Assembly (NCBI RefSeq): GCF_001544795.2
Contig: NZ_FCOI02000004.1
Coordinates: 391,412-455,411 of the forward strand
Direction of reading: 5' to 3'
DNA: 64,000 nt
Source: Caballeronia temeraria
GTDB taxonomy: Bacteria > Pseudomonadota > Gammaproteobacteria > Burkholderiales > Burkholderiaceae
Shown here in pieces: positions 45,582 to 54,520 of the stretch. Made by a program: the position numbers and the translations under genes. The notes under the pieces are model-generated. The model searched no databases. It worked only from the letters and a program-made list of their open reading frames with translations, and was not told the DNA's origin. Positions within the stretch are counted from its first letter, which is position 1; every line of letters starts with the position of its first letter.

Positions 45582-46085
45582 TCAGCGATTACGCGATGCC
45601 TCTGTCGTGACCGGGCCCGCCGTCGCGGTATTGCGCACGCCGCTGCCATCGCAGAACACGGCGGTCATCAGCATCGGTATCACCTGTTTCACGACGGCCG
45701 TACTGCCCGACTCGCGCACTTTCGCCTCCACCGTCTCCGATGCCCCGAGCACGACGACGCCGTATGCGGAATCGTTGACCGGCTGGCCGCTGCCGCGCTT
45801 GAACAGGTCGTCGCCCTGCTCGTAGCCGAGCACGGCGTAGACGCGAAAGCCGTAGGCGGTGAGGCCGCTGTCCTTCGTCGGCTTGAACGCGTTGACGGAG
45901 TTCGCCTCGACTCGCATCGGGTGCGCATCGATGGACTTATCCGCGACGAGCGGCGCGATGAAGCTGTGCGCACTGGATTTGCAGTCGAGCTGGCTTTCGA
46001 GCGGTGTCGCGGCGCACAGGCTGGGCAGCAGTCCCCCGACCACGGCAGCGAATGCGGTGAGCTTTGCGAGAGGAGCGGTTTTCAT
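45582..46085 (-). CDS. exported hypothetical protein
   Basis: This is a 167-residue protein starting at ATG 46085. A signal peptide (LAKLTAFAAVVGGLLPSLCA) is followed by a mature part with two cysteines likely forming a disulfide (LDCKSSAHSFIAPL and VFCDGSGVRN). I do not recognise the family. An in-frame extension to 46331 lacks a ribosome binding site and signal features and is rejected. Confidence 0.65.
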   Translation of the reverse strand: MKTAPLAKLTAFAAVVGGLLPSLCAATPLESQLDCKSSAHSFIAPLVADKSIDAHPMRVEANSVNAFKPTKDSGLTAYGFRVYAVLGYEQGDDLFKRGSGQPVNDSAYGVVVLGASETVEAKVRESGSTAVVKQVIPMLMTAVFCDGSGVRNTATAGPVTTEASRNR

Positions 46086-46464
46086 GGCAGCAGTAACCAA
46101 CGGTTCGTCAGACCGACACGGATGCACGGGCATCCGAATCGATGCAATAAGCGAGCCAGTGAGCCGGCCCGCACGCCGCGTTAGCGCTGCATCGTTCCCG
46201 GAAGGGGCCTGGTTTCTTCGTTGTTGGTTGACTTCTTGACCTGAGGCGCTACGCGCAATCCTCGTATTCGTGCAGCGATTCCTACAATCGCTTTTGTAGT
46301 CGAGGTAAGGACAGATTCTGCGCTTCGACAAAAGTCGTCTGTACGAGATCCCTCAATCTTTTCTCTTCGATGCGTCGAGCCGATGACAACGCGCGCCGTG
46401 GTGTCTTCGGGCACGAATTCCGTGAAGTCGTTATATTCGGCGATTCGACCCTCGAGGACCCTAC
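46086..46464. other. 379-bp gene-free gap with a 6+6 inverted repeat
   Basis: No gene is supported here. An inverted repeat CTACAA (46282-46287) and TTGTAG (46294-46299), with a 6-bp centre, lies 166 bp ahead of the GST gene and might be an operator. Nothing else stands out. Confidence 0.5.
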
Positions 46465-47169
46465 ATGACCGCGCTTGCCGATTTCCCCATCACCCGCAAA
46501 TGGCCCGCTCAACATCCCGAGTGCATCCAGCTTTACTCGCTGCCGACACCCAATGGCGTGAAAGTCTCGATCATGCTCGAGGAAACCGGCCTGGCCTACG
46601 AGCCGCATCTCGTGCGTTTCGACAAGAACGATCAGATGTCGGATGAGTTTCTGTCGCTGAATCCGAACAACAAGATTCCCGCGATCATCGATCCCGACGG
46701 GCCGAACGGCGAGCCGATGCCGCTCTTCGAATCCGGCGCGATTCTCGTCTATCTCGCAGCGAAAAGCGGCCAATTCATGCCGGACGATGTGGCGAAGCGC
46801 TACGAGACGCTGCAATGGCTGATGTTCCAGATGGGCGGCGTCGGCCCGATGTTCGGTCAGGTCGGCTTCTTTCATAAGTTCGCGGGCAAGGAATACGAGG
46901 ACAAGCGTCCGCGTGCGCGCTACGTCGCGGAATCGAAGCGGCTGCTCGCCGTGCTCGACAAACGGCTCGAAGGCCGAGACTGGATCATGGGCGACGAATA
47001 CAGCATCGCCGATATGTCGACGTTTCCGTGGGTGCGCAATCTGATCGGCTTTTACGAAGCGCGCGAGCTGGTCGATTTTCACGAGTTCAAGAACGTCGAG
47101 CGCGTGCTCGATGCGTTCCTCGCGCGCCCCGCCGTGAAGCGCGGCCTGGAGATTCCGAAGCGCGACTGA
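46465..47169 (+). CDS. glutathione S-transferase, nu-class/YfcG-YghU-like
   Basis: This is a 234-residue GST with a longer N terminus than usual. The thioredoxin-like domain has SLPTPNGVKVSIMLEETGLA (the T/N-rich motif of nu-class enzymes), LSLNPNNKIPAIIDPDGPNG and ESGAILVYLAAKSG. The helical domain has WLMFQMGGVGPMFGQVGFFH and EYSIADMSTFPWVRN, which is characteristic of the YfcG/YghU group with disulfide-reductase activity. It lies alone. It is different in type from the GST at 29261. Confidence 0.9.
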   Translation: MTALADFPITRKWPAQHPECIQLYSLPTPNGVKVSIMLEETGLAYEPHLVRFDKNDQMSDEFLSLNPNNKIPAIIDPDGPNGEPMPLFESGAILVYLAAKSGQFMPDDVAKRYETLQWLMFQMGGVGPMFGQVGFFHKFAGKEYEDKRPRARYVAESKRLLAVLDKRLEGRDWIMGDEYSIADMSTFPWVRNLIGFYEARELVDFHEFKNVERVLDAFLARPAVKRGLEIPKRD

Positions 47170-47371
47170 TCGCGCCCGTGTCGTGCCTTGCTGTTGGAAA
47201 CGCGCACGCAAACGGTTGCGGCGCGTACCGGCCGACGCTTGTCACGAAACCGTCTCGAACGACCGGTAGATTGCGCTCTCCACAAATGTCTGACGATTGC
47301 CACTTCGCGCCGTGCAACGCGGCGACCCGGGGCCGCCGGACGTCCCCGCGCACTTCTCTCTTCTACCGAAA

Positions 47372-48919
47372 ATGTCAAAGCTCACAGTCAAGGCGCGCCT
47401 CGCGATCGTCACGGGCGCGGTCGCCGCCGTGCTCGTCGCCGTCGGCAGCGTCGGATTATTCGGCGTCCAGCAAGGCAACGCCGCGCTGCGTCACGTGTTC
47501 GAAGGCCGCGCGCAGGCGCTGCAGACCATCTCGAGCATCGACGAACTGATCACGCAAAGTCAGTTCGCGATCAGCGACGCCGTGCTCGATCCATCGGCGC
47601 AAAAGACTCAGGCCGTGGTCGCGTCGACGAAGGAACGCATCGCGAATATCGATGCCCTGCTCGGCCGCTATCTGCGCTATCCGCTCGATTCGAGCGAAGC
47701 GCCGCTCGCAAACCGCCTCGCCACGGATTGGGCGACGCTGCGCGACAAAGGCTTCCGCCCGTCGACGGATCTGCTCGGCGCCAGCAATCTCTCCGAAGCG
47801 CAGTGGATCGTGACGCAGCAAATCGAGCCGCAAGCCAAACGGGTCAAAAAGGAAAGCACCGATCTGCGCGCGTTTCAGCTCACCGCCGCGCAGCAGGAAT
47901 ACGACGACGCGCAGCGCGTGAGCCGCATCGTGCAATGGACGGTGGGCGCGTGCATCGTCGCGGGCGTGGCGCTCGTCGGCTGGCTGTGTTTTTCGATGGC
48001 GCGCTCGCTCATGCGCCAGCTCGGCGGCGAGCCGGAACTCGCGGCAAGCGTCGCGCGGCGCGTGTCGCAAGGCGATCTTCTGACGGAGGTGCCCGTCGCG
48101 CGCGGCGACACGCAAAGCGTCATGCACGCGATGAGTTTGATGCGCAGCCAGCTCGCGTCGATGGTCGGCGACATCAAGCGTTCGACGCAGACCATCGGCA
48201 TCGCGGCGGCGGACATCACCGAAGGCAATCACGCGCTGTCGGCGCGCACCGAGGAACACGCGGCGAGTCTGCAGCAGACGTCGGCGAGCATGGAGCAGAT
48301 TGCATCGACGGTGCGCGCGAACGCCGATCACGCGAATCGTGCGCGCGAGCTTGCGAAGGAGGCATCGGAACGGGCAAAGGACGGTGAACGCGCCGTCGCC
48401 GATGCGATTGCGCGCATGACCGATTTGTCGTCGCGTTCGGCGCAGATCGGGCAAATTACGAGCGTGATCGAATCGATTGCGTTTCAGACCAATCTGCTCG
48501 CATTGAACGCCGCGGTCGAAGCGGCGCGCGCGGGATCGCTGGGACGCGGCTTTGCGGTCGTCGCGGAAGAAGTGCGCGCACTCGCGCGCCGTTCGTCCGG
48601 TGCGGCGAAGGAAATCTCGCAATTGACGCGCGAAGTGAATGCGCACGTCGAATCCAGCGGCTCGACCGTCAAACGCGCGGGCACGACGCTCGCCGATCTG
48701 CTCAATTCCGTCGACGATGTATCGGCACTCATCGAAGCGATCGCGACGGCGTCGCGCGAGCAAAGCAGCGGCATCGACGAAGTGAACGATGCCGTATCGC
48801 AGATGGATCGTCTGATGCAAAAGAACGCGGCCCTCGTGAACGAGGCGGCGACGGCCGCGCTCTCGCTCGATGCGCAGGCGCGCGGACTCGGACAGACGGT
48901 TCAGGCGTTCCAGGTTTAG
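47372..48919 (+). CDS. methyl-accepting chemotaxis protein
   Basis: This is a 515-residue chemoreceptor starting at ATG 47372. TM1 spans about 11-31 ([20 protein letters not shown]). A periplasmic four-helix sensor of about 150 residues follows, then TM2 ([20 protein letters not shown]), a HAMP domain and a signalling domain. The hairpin tip is [20 protein letters not shown] followed by [20 protein letters not shown]. No CheR/CheB docking pentapeptide is seen at the C terminus. The ligand is unknown. Confidence 0.93.
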   Translation: MSKLTVKARLAIVTGAVAAVLVAVGSVGLFGVQQGNAALRHVFEGRAQALQTISSIDELITQSQFAISDAVLDPSAQKTQAVVASTKERIANIDALLGRYLRYPLDSSEAPLANRLATDWATLRDKGFRPSTDLLGASNLSEAQWIVTQQIEPQAKRVKKESTDLRAFQLTAAQQEYDDAQRVSRIVQWTVGACIVAGVALVGWLCFSMARSLMRQLGGEPELAASVARRVSQGDLLTEVPVARGDTQSVMHAMSLMRSQLASMVGDIKRSTQTIGIAAADITEGNHALSARTEEHAASLQQTSASMEQIASTVRANADHANRARELAKEASERAKDGERAVADAIARMTDLSSRSAQIGQITSVIESIAFQTNLLALNAAVEAARAGSLGRGFAVVAEEVRALARRSSGAAKEISQLTREVNAHVESSGSTVKRAGTTLADLLNSVDDVSALIEAIATASREQSSGIDEVNDAVSQMDRLMQKNAALVNEAATAALSLDAQARGLGQTVQAFQV

Positions 48920-49046
48920 CCGTCGCTTTCACGCGCCCGGCGCGATTTTTCCAACGGGTTCAGAATGGAAAGCGAAGCAACGCGCGAATTTCGTCCGCCG
49001 GGTTAAAAGCGTTACACATCAAGAGCTTGGCCCGGCGATGCTCAGG

Positions 49047-49081
49047 ATATCCACATGCTTGCCCACTGTTTCTGTGGACAA
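49047..49081. repeat. 35-bp imperfect palindrome with DnaA-box-like arms (copy 2)
   Basis: Left arm ATATCCACA (49047-49055) and right arm TGTGGACAA (49073-49081) form an imperfect palindrome. Thirty of 35 positions equal the reverse strand of the element at 28834-28868. It lies 51 bp ahead of the small exported-protein gene. Confidence 0.6.
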
Positions 49082-49131
49082 GCATTCGTCGTTTCGAGCC
49101 GCCACGAATTCGCCGGACACATAGTTCTTCG

Positions 49132-49512
49132 ATGCGATTTCTGACGATGGTGACGCTCATGGTTCTCTTCGACTCCCCTCCTCGTTCCTTTCGCGCGCGG
49201 CGTTTTTCTTTGATCGCCGCGATCGGCATGATCTGCGCAGCGGCCCACGCGCAGACTCAATGTCCCGGTTACGTCGAAACCGATGCCGGCAGCGCGTTCG
49301 ATCTCGCATCGGCTATCCGCGATGCAGGATCGCCGCAATCCGCGCTCGATAAATTGCGCAACGCGGTGGCGAAAGTCAACGCCGGCGGCGGATGTTCGAT
49401 CTTCCGCGACCGTCTCGCCTGCGAGGAAACGCTCACGCTGGCAAACAAGGCGATCGTCGCACTACAGGCATGCGCATCATCAAGCATGCCTAAGGGAACG
49501 ACGCACGGCTGA
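49132..49512 (+). CDS. small exported hypothetical protein
   Basis: This is a 126-residue protein. A long N-terminal signal region ends in RRFSLIAAIGMICAAAHAQ, which predicts cleavage after AHA. The mature part of about 90 residues has four cysteines (QCPGY, GGCSIFRDRLACEE, QACASS), likely two disulfides, and a helical middle (SALDKLRNAVAKVNAGG). ATG 49132 is taken; ATGs at 49147 and 49159 would keep the signal. I do not recognise the family. Confidence 0.62.
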   Translation: MRFLTMVTLMVLFDSPPRSFRARRFSLIAAIGMICAAAHAQTQCPGYVETDAGSAFDLASAIRDAGSPQSALDKLRNAVAKVNAGGGCSIFRDRLACEETLTLANKAIVALQACASSSMPKGTTHG

Positions 49513-49530
49513 AGCTATCGCGGAAATAAA

Positions 49531-49566
49531 AAAGCGCGTGCCGCCATCTCTGGCGGCACGCGCTTT
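49531..49566. terminator. bidirectional terminator between the 49132 gene and rpoD
   Basis: AAAGCGCGTGCCGCC (49531-49545) pairs perfectly with GGCGGCACGCGCTTT (49552-49566) around a 6-nt loop. An A-rich run precedes it (AAATAAAAAA), giving a good U-tract for the minus-strand rpoD transcript. Confidence 0.88.
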
Positions 49567-49604
49567 CGAGTTCGCCCGAACGTGAGTTCAGGCGGCCCGG
49601 CGGA

Positions 49605-51611
49605 TCAGCGATCCAGGAACGGACGCAGCTTGTCGGCGCGGCTCGGATGCATGAGCTTGCGCATCGCCTTGCTTTCGATCTGGCGAATACGCTCGCGCGT
49701 CACGTCGAACTGCTTGCCCAGCTCTTCGAGCGTGTAGTCCGAAGCCGTGTCGATACCGAAGCGCATGCGCAGCACCTTCGCCTCGCGCGGCGACAGCGCG
49801 TTGAGCGCATCGTCGATCGCGGCGCGCATGTTCGCGTGCACGGCGGCATCGGCCGGAGACGCGGCGCCCTGATCTTCGATCATGTCGCCGAGCGTCGCAT
49901 CGGCATCTTCACCGACCGGCGTTTCGAGCGACACCGGCTGCTTCGCGATCTTGAGAATGCCGCGGATTTTCTCTTCCGGCATTTCCATACGCTCGGCCAG
50001 CACCGACGGATGCGCTTCCTGACCGGTCTGCTGCAGGATCTCGCGCGAAATGCGGTTCAGCTTGTTGATCGTTTCGATCATGTGAACCGGCACGCGGATC
50101 GTGCGCGCCTGGTCGGCGAGCGAACGCGTCACAGCCTGACGAACCCACCACGTGGCATACGTCGAGAACTTCCAGCCACGGCGATATTCGAACTTGTCCA
50201 CTGCCTTCATCAGGCCGATGTTGCCTTCCTGAATCAGGTCGAGGAACTGCATGCCGCGGTTCACGTACTTCTTCGCGATCGAAATCACGAGACGCAGATT
50301 TGCCTCGATCATTTCGCGCTTCGCCTGACGCATCTTCAGCTCGGCAGCCGTCATCTGACGGTTGATCTTCTTCAGTTGCTGAAGCGGCATCTGCACGACG
50401 CCTTCGATGTCGATGAGCTTCTGCTGCTCCGCCTGAATCGCCGGCAGGCTGCGCTCGAGCGACGCGCCGTATTGCTTCGACGACGCCGCCGCGCGCGCGG
50501 TCCATTCGAGATCGGTCTCATGACCGACGAACGATTCGACGAACTTCTCACGCGGCATGCCGCAACGATCCACCGCGATCTGCAACACGCGACGCTCGAA
50601 TTCACGCACTTGCGCGACTTGTTGCTGAACGTCGGCGCACAAACGGTCGATGGTCTTGGCCGTGAAGCGGATCGAACCGAGCTCGCGCTGAATTTCCGTG
50701 CGCGCCTTTTCGACAGCCTTCGTCGCAGCCGCGCCCGAACCCTTAGCAGTGCTCGCTTGTTCCGCGAGTTCGCGCACGCGGGCGAAGATCTCGAGGCAAT
50801 CGGCCTTGAGCTGCTTCAGACGCGCTTCGTTCGATGCGCCGGCGTCGCCGCTGCCGTCGAGATCGTCGTCGTCATCTTCGTCGCTGTCGGATTCATCGGT
50901 ATCCGTCTCGATGTCGGCGGAATCGGTCGTATCCGGAGCCGAAATCTCTTCGTCAGCCGTGTCCTCTTCCTTGAGGCCATCGACCAGTTCGTCGATTTTC
51001 AGCTCGCCCGATTCGACTTGCGCAGCATCCGCGAGAATGGTCGCGACGGTCGACGGACAGGCCGCGATCGCCTGAATCATCTCGTGCAGCCCGTCTTCGA
51101 TGCGCTTCGCAATGGCGATTTCGCCCGCGCGCGTGAGCAACTCGGTCGCGCCCATTTCGCGCATATACATGCGAACGGGATCGGTCGTACGGCCGAATTC
51201 GGAATCGACGGTCGAGAGCGCGTTTTCCGCTTCTTCCTCGGATTGCTCGTCCGCGACGACGCTCGGCGCGTTATCGCTCAGCAGCAGCGTTTCGGCGTCC
51301 GGCGCCTGCTCGTAGACCGCGACACCCATGTCGTGGAACGTGCTGACGATGGTTTCCATCGCCGCCGTTTCCGCGAAATTATCCGGAAGGTGGTCGTTGA
51401 TCTCGGCGTGCGTGAGGTAGCCGCGCTCTTTGCCCAACTGGATGAGCGCGCGCATCTGACGCTGACGCTCTTCATTCTGTTCGGCGGTCATTGCGACATC
51501 GGGCTGTATCGTGCCGGCCTGGCCCTTCCCTTTGTTCGCCCGCCGGCCCGGTGCCTTACGCGCCGGCGCGACGATATCCAGCTCCGAATCTTCCCGATCA
51601 AAACTTGCCAT
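49605..51611 (-). CDS. rpoD: RNA polymerase sigma-70 factor RpoD
   Basis: This is a 668-residue primary-type sigma factor starting at ATG 51611 with AGGAGAAAG ahead. It has region 1.1 ([20 protein letters not shown]), region 1.2 ([20 protein letters not shown]), the acidic non-conserved insert ([18 protein letters not shown]), regions 2.3-2.4 ([20 protein letters not shown]), region 3 and region 4.2 ([20 protein letters not shown]). It has all primary-sigma features including region 1.1. It is not next to dnaG and lies beside the rep/par block, so it may be a second copy on the secondary replicon. Confidence 0.95.
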   Translation of the reverse strand: MASFDREDSELDIVAPARKAPGRRANKGKGQAGTIQPDVAMTAEQNEERQRQMRALIQLGKERGYLTHAEINDHLPDNFAETAAMETIVSTFHDMGVAVYEQAPDAETLLLSDNAPSVVADEQSEEEAENALSTVDSEFGRTTDPVRMYMREMGATELLTRAGEIAIAKRIEDGLHEMIQAIAACPSTVATILADAAQVESGELKIDELVDGLKEEDTADEEISAPDTTDSADIETDTDESDSDEDDDDDLDGSGDAGASNEARLKQLKADCLEIFARVRELAEQASTAKGSGAAATKAVEKARTEIQRELGSIRFTAKTIDRLCADVQQQVAQVREFERRVLQIAVDRCGMPREKFVESFVGHETDLEWTARAAASSKQYGASLERSLPAIQAEQQKLIDIEGVVQMPLQQLKKINRQMTAAELKMRQAKREMIEANLRLVISIAKKYVNRGMQFLDLIQEGNIGLMKAVDKFEYRRGWKFSTYATWWVRQAVTRSLADQARTIRVPVHMIETINKLNRISREILQQTGQEAHPSVLAERMEMPEEKIRGILKIAKQPVSLETPVGEDADATLGDMIEDQGAASPADAAVHANMRAAIDDALNALSPREAKVLRMRFGIDTASDYTLEELGKQFDVTRERIRQIESKAMRKLMHPSRADKLRPFLDR

Positions 51612-51795
51612 ACTTTCTCCTCGACAGGTTTGCTCGGCGACGACAGATCCCCGGTAGCGAGCGTAACGGCTCGCGATGATTTCGATGACAGCTTCGACCA
51701 CGGACGGCTTGCTGAAAATCGCATCGAGCAAAGCACGCAAACCGCATGCACGCGGTTATTGCGTTTTCCAATCGCCCAATAAGGCGCAACCTTAG

Positions 51796-51804
51796 AGTAT
51801 ACCA
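51796..51804 (-). promoter_or_regulatory. extended -10 promoter upstream of rpoD
   Basis: On the minus strand TGGTATACT (51804-51796) is an extended -10 element about 185 bp ahead of the rpoD start. No good -35 is seen at 17 bp, as expected for an extended -10 promoter. Confidence 0.4.
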
Positions 51805-51907
51805 GAATATGCTGCGACGCAGCAGCCTGTTTCAAAAAAGTTTTCTCGACAGCGCAAGCGTCTGGTATTCGTCTGATGTTTACCTGCCGAGATACTCAGC
51901 CGTGCAC

Positions 51908-53245
51908 TCACGCCTTTAGTCCCGGCAAATTGCGAAGTTCCTTCGATGCGGCCACTCGCGATATCGTCTCCAAGAGCGAACTCAGAGGCGACGAACCTGA
52001 CGCGCCGTGGTGCAGCGGTTTTGGAACTTCCCTCGATGTAGCAGATGGGATGATATCGGCTGTCTTCAAGCGCAGAAGCGCCTTCAAGTCGCTCAGGTGC
52101 GTTTCAGACTTACGCCGAAGCTCAGGCGGACGCGCAAGTGAGTCTTGCAAGGAATGACTCTCTGCGTCTTGATGCATGTCGGTACTCGCGGGCTGAATAT
52201 GCCCAGCCTCGAGCGCAGCGACAAAATCCGGTGCCCACGCGCCGGCGTGGACGCGAGGCTGCACTTCGTCGCGATGATGAATGAGGATGGTGCGCGCATC
52301 GTCGGATACGCGATAGCGACGCAATCCGTCTCGGCTGACGAACGACTGACCCGCGAGCCCGGCGATGACCGTGTCGGTACGTTCTGAACGAGCGCGCTCG
52401 ATTTGCGCATGGACTTGTGCGTCCCGCTGAGTACGCGCACGGTAGGCAAAATCGACCGGCGCGCGCAGCAGTGTGCGGAGATAGCTGATGGGATGCGTCG
52501 CCTGCCGCAATGGAGCCCAGCTCGCCTCAACGACGTCGGACAGAAGCTTGCCGTGAGCCTTCGCCTCGCGCATCAGCTTGAAGATCAGAAATTCACGAAA
52601 TCCCAGAGACAGCAGGCGGCGAAGATCCGCGGGGAGTCGCCCTGGTTGTCTCTTTTGAGTATCAGGGATTAGATCCTTATATATAGCGCCGTCTGCCACG
52701 GTGACAGACGGAGGGACGAAAGAAGGCGCCGCGTCGGCCTCAGCGGGCTGTTCCGTTGGCGAAGGGGGTTGCTCGCTGGCGTCTGCGGTTGGCTCGACGA
52801 GACCGAGCAATTCGGCGGCTTTCTTCGTCAGGTGGATATAGGCACGACCGAACAGCCCGGCAGCACCATAACGCGTCTGCGGCGGCCGCGTGATGAAACC
52901 CGCCGCTTCAAGATCGTCCATGCTGCGATAGAACGTGCGCATCGATTGTTGTGCGCGTCCCGTAAGCAACTCGCGGCGCGCAAAGATGGCCGCGAAGGGA
53001 CGAGCGGCGTCGACTGTCCGAGCCAAGGCAGCGAACAAAGCGCGTGCGCGAGCGGGCAGGGCGGCCGTGTGTGTGGCGCGATGCGCGGCCCGAAAGATCA
53101 CCCAAGGCAGGTTAGTTCGATCGCAGGCGTAATCATCGAGAGCCTGTTGATCCTCTGCCGCAGGCAAAGACTTGAAGTTTTCAGGGCGAGATACAGCCTC
53201 GCCTGCAACGGAATGTTGCGCGATATGCATGTCAAATACGTCCAT
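51908..53245 (-). CDS. replication initiator protein (Rep) of a secondary replicon
   Basis: This is a 445-residue protein. Residues about 45-150 read as a winged-helix Rep domain (LPWVIFRAAHRATHTAALPA, then QSMRTFYRSMDDLEAAGFIT). A proline/acid-rich linker follows (EPTADASEQPPSPTEQPAEA). A second region has RLLSLGFREFLIFKLMREAK and SYLRTLLRAPVDFAYRARTQ. This plan and its position after parAB match Rep proteins of Burkholderia secondary chromosomes. ATG 53245 overlaps the 53241-53258 palindrome; ATG 53230 is possible. It should bind iterons and load the replication machinery. Confidence 0.82.
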   Translation of the reverse strand: MDVFDMHIAQHSVAGEAVSRPENFKSLPAAEDQQALDDYACDRTNLPWVIFRAAHRATHTAALPARARALFAALARTVDAARPFAAIFARRELLTGRAQQSMRTFYRSMDDLEAAGFITRPPQTRYGAAGLFGRAYIHLTKKAAELLGLVEPTADASEQPPSPTEQPAEADAAPSFVPPSVTVADGAIYKDLIPDTQKRQPGRLPADLRRLLSLGFREFLIFKLMREAKAHGKLLSDVVEASWAPLRQATHPISYLRTLLRAPVDFAYRARTQRDAQVHAQIERARSERTDTVIAGLAGQSFVSRDGLRRYRVSDDARTILIHHRDEVQPRVHAGAWAPDFVAALEAGHIQPASTDMHQDAESHSLQDSLARPPELRRKSETHLSDLKALLRLKTADIIPSATSREVPKPLHHGASGSSPLSSLLETISRVAASKELRNLPGLKA

Positions 53246-53258
53246 TTCGAAAAATGGA
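53241..53258. promoter_or_regulatory. palindrome over the rep start codon
   Basis: TCCATTT (53241-53247) and AAATGGA (53252-53258) are perfect arms with a 4-bp centre. The left arm includes the rep ATG. It abuts the divergent small-RNA promoter 11 bp away and could be a Rep autoregulation site. Confidence 0.5.
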
Positions 53259-53268
53259 AGACAAACGC

Positions 53269-53296
53269 TTGACTGCCGATCGCGTTCCGCTAAACT
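53269..53296 (+). promoter_or_regulatory. promoter for a divergent small RNA in the rep leader
   Basis: TTGACT (53269-53274), a 16-bp spacer and TAAACT (53291-53296) make a good sigma-70 promoter. Transcription would begin near 53303 and run away from rep, to a terminator at 53369-53398. Confidence 0.65.
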
Positions 53297-53302
53297 TCGA
53301 GG

Positions 53303-53405
53303 TGCGTACTCGTGACCCGATTGGCGTCGGGAAGCGGAACGGGCAATAAGCAGTTAAGCCCGATATTCAAAAGCCTTCGGTTGGCGCCGAAGGCTTTTGT
53401 CTTTT
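53303..53405 (+). ncRNA. candidate antisense/countertranscribed RNA of the rep gene
   Basis: A promoter and a strong terminator bracket about 100 nt with no reading frame. The predicted folds are hairpin CCCGA-loop-TCGGG (53316-53331), hairpin CGGGC-loop-GCCCG (about 53340-53362), and the terminator. The rep gene is on the opposite strand and its probable promoter (TTGATT, 18 bp, TATGTA on the minus strand near 53424-53455) would place this RNA inside the rep mRNA leader. That is the arrangement of copy-number control RNAs. No experimental homologue is known to me. Confidence 0.55.
53369..53398 (+). terminator. rho-independent terminator of the rep-leader RNA
   Basis: AAAAGCCTTCGG (53369-53380) pairs over 12 bp with CCGAAGGCTTTT (53387-53398) around TTGGCG, followed by GTCTTTTT. 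It is a textbook structure for plus-strand RNA. Confidence 0.85.
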
Positions 53406-53455
53406 TGAAGCATGTTCGTTACATAGCATCCTCTTCGGTGCCGAATCAACAAGCC

Positions 53456-53544
53456 GTTGATTTATAAGGAAGTTCTACTAGGCTCGCTGAGCCGGCCTTT
53501 ACTTCAATTCTTTAAGTCGTTGATTTCAAAGGAAACTCTAGTAG
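53456..53544. repeat. two 26-bp direct repeats near the parB stop
   Basis: Copy 1 is 53456-53481 and copy 2 is 53519-53544, starting 63 bp apart. Both share GTTGATTT, then AGGAA, then CTAC/CTAG-TAG ends at the same spacing. They lie between the rep leader and parB and may be iterons or parS-related sites. Confidence 0.5.
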
Positions 53545-53550
53545 AGTTTC
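53532..53550. promoter_or_regulatory. 19-bp palindrome, candidate parS or iteron
   Basis: GAAACTCTA and TAGAGTTTC flank a central G, forming a perfect palindrome over the parB stop codon. It extends copy 2 of the direct repeat. Chromosome 2 ParB sites in related species are palindromes of about 16 bp, but this sequence is not the one I know for them. Confidence 0.4.
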
Positions 53551-54520
53551 AGTCCTGCTCCGACTCGCTCAATGTCTTGTTGATGAAGTCGACAATTCTT
53601 TGGCCCCACTGCTCGGCATCTGTCGCGTCTTTCTCGAAAAACCGAACGCCAACCACGCCGTTTCTGGTAGAGACTTCGCAGACTTTTCGCCGCCCTGATC
53701 GAACCACGGTCGCGCTTGGCGCTGCCGCTCGCGGCTTTTCCGCGGCGAGCGCAACTGCCCTGTCTTGCGTGAAATTCTCGTCGTCGATCAGGCGGCGAAC
53801 TGCCTCGACGACCTTCTCCGACTTCCCTGCTTCGGTCAACGCGGCAAGCTTCTGCGCCGCATTACTGCCGAGCCGTTCGGGCTTTTCTGCCAGAGCGATC
53901 TTGGCGGCTTCCGGCAGGGCATCGAACGAAAAGATTCGGGTGACGTGGCTCTTGCTCAAACCCGCGTTCTCCGAAATCTCGGTGCGCGACAGTCCGCTCA
54001 ACTCCTGAAGCCGCTTGAAGTTCCAGTACTTCTCGAAGTCCGTAAGAGACGGCGACAGCAGGTTCGAAAAGAACGCGGCGAATTCGATCTCGCCTTCCTC
54101 GATGGATGCGACATTCGCGCGAATCGTCGATCGCCCGAGTTCTCGGTACGCCGCCACACGGTTGTGTCCTGCGACGATCTCATAGCGGCCTTCCGGCAGC
54201 GTCCGCACCAGAATCGGCGTGGCGAGGGCGTGCTGAGCCAGATTGCTCTTCAGCTCCTGAAACTGTTCAGCGGTGAGTTTGCGACGCCGCCCAGTCACTT
54301 CCACCAATGCATTGAGCGGCACTTCAAGCGCCGCCCGCTCCTCGAGTTGCGACTCGAGTTCCTTGATCCGCGCCTGCGCGGTATTGATGCGATGCTGTGC
54401 ATCCATCAAGCGCCCAGGCGACGTTTTCGGCTCAGTGTTGACCGGACGCGGCTGCGCCGGATCCGCTGGCTTGCTGCCGATGTTCGCTGTCTTGGCGAGG
54501 AGTCTGTCCCCGATGCCCAT
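53549..54520 (-). CDS. parB: chromosome partition protein ParB
   Basis: This is a 323-residue ParB. The CTP-binding/ParB N-terminal domain contains VEVTGRRRKLTAEQFQELKS, NLAQHALATPILVRTLPEGR and YEIVAGHNRVAAYRELGRST (the GHNR motif in place of GERR). A helix-turn-helix follows (LSGLSRTEISENAGLSKSHV), then a dimerisation tail. A C-terminal domain with KVCEVSTRNGVVGVRFFEKD is unusual for short ParBs and typical of plasmid/secondary-replicon ParB. AGGA precedes ATG 54520, and the ATG follows the parA stop with no gap. Confidence 0.92.
   Translation of the reverse strand: MGIGDRLLAKTANIGSKPADPAQPRPVNTEPKTSPGRLMDAQHRINTAQARIKELESQLEERAALEVPLNALVEVTGRRRKLTAEQFQELKSNLAQHALATPILVRTLPEGRYEIVAGHNRVAAYRELGRSTIRANVASIEEGEIEFAAFFSNLLSPSLTDFEKYWNFKRLQELSGLSRTEISENAGLSKSHVTRIFSFDALPEAAKIALAEKPERLGSNAAQKLAALTEAGKSEKVVEAVRRLIDDENFTQDRAVALAAEKPRAAAPSATVVRSGRRKVCEVSTRNGVVGVRFFEKDATDAEQWGQRIVDFINKTLSESEQD

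Noticed and set aside
46282..47211. 309-residue minus-strand frame over the GST gene
   Set aside because: Its composition is that of the antisense of the real GST gene; it is basic and has no domain.
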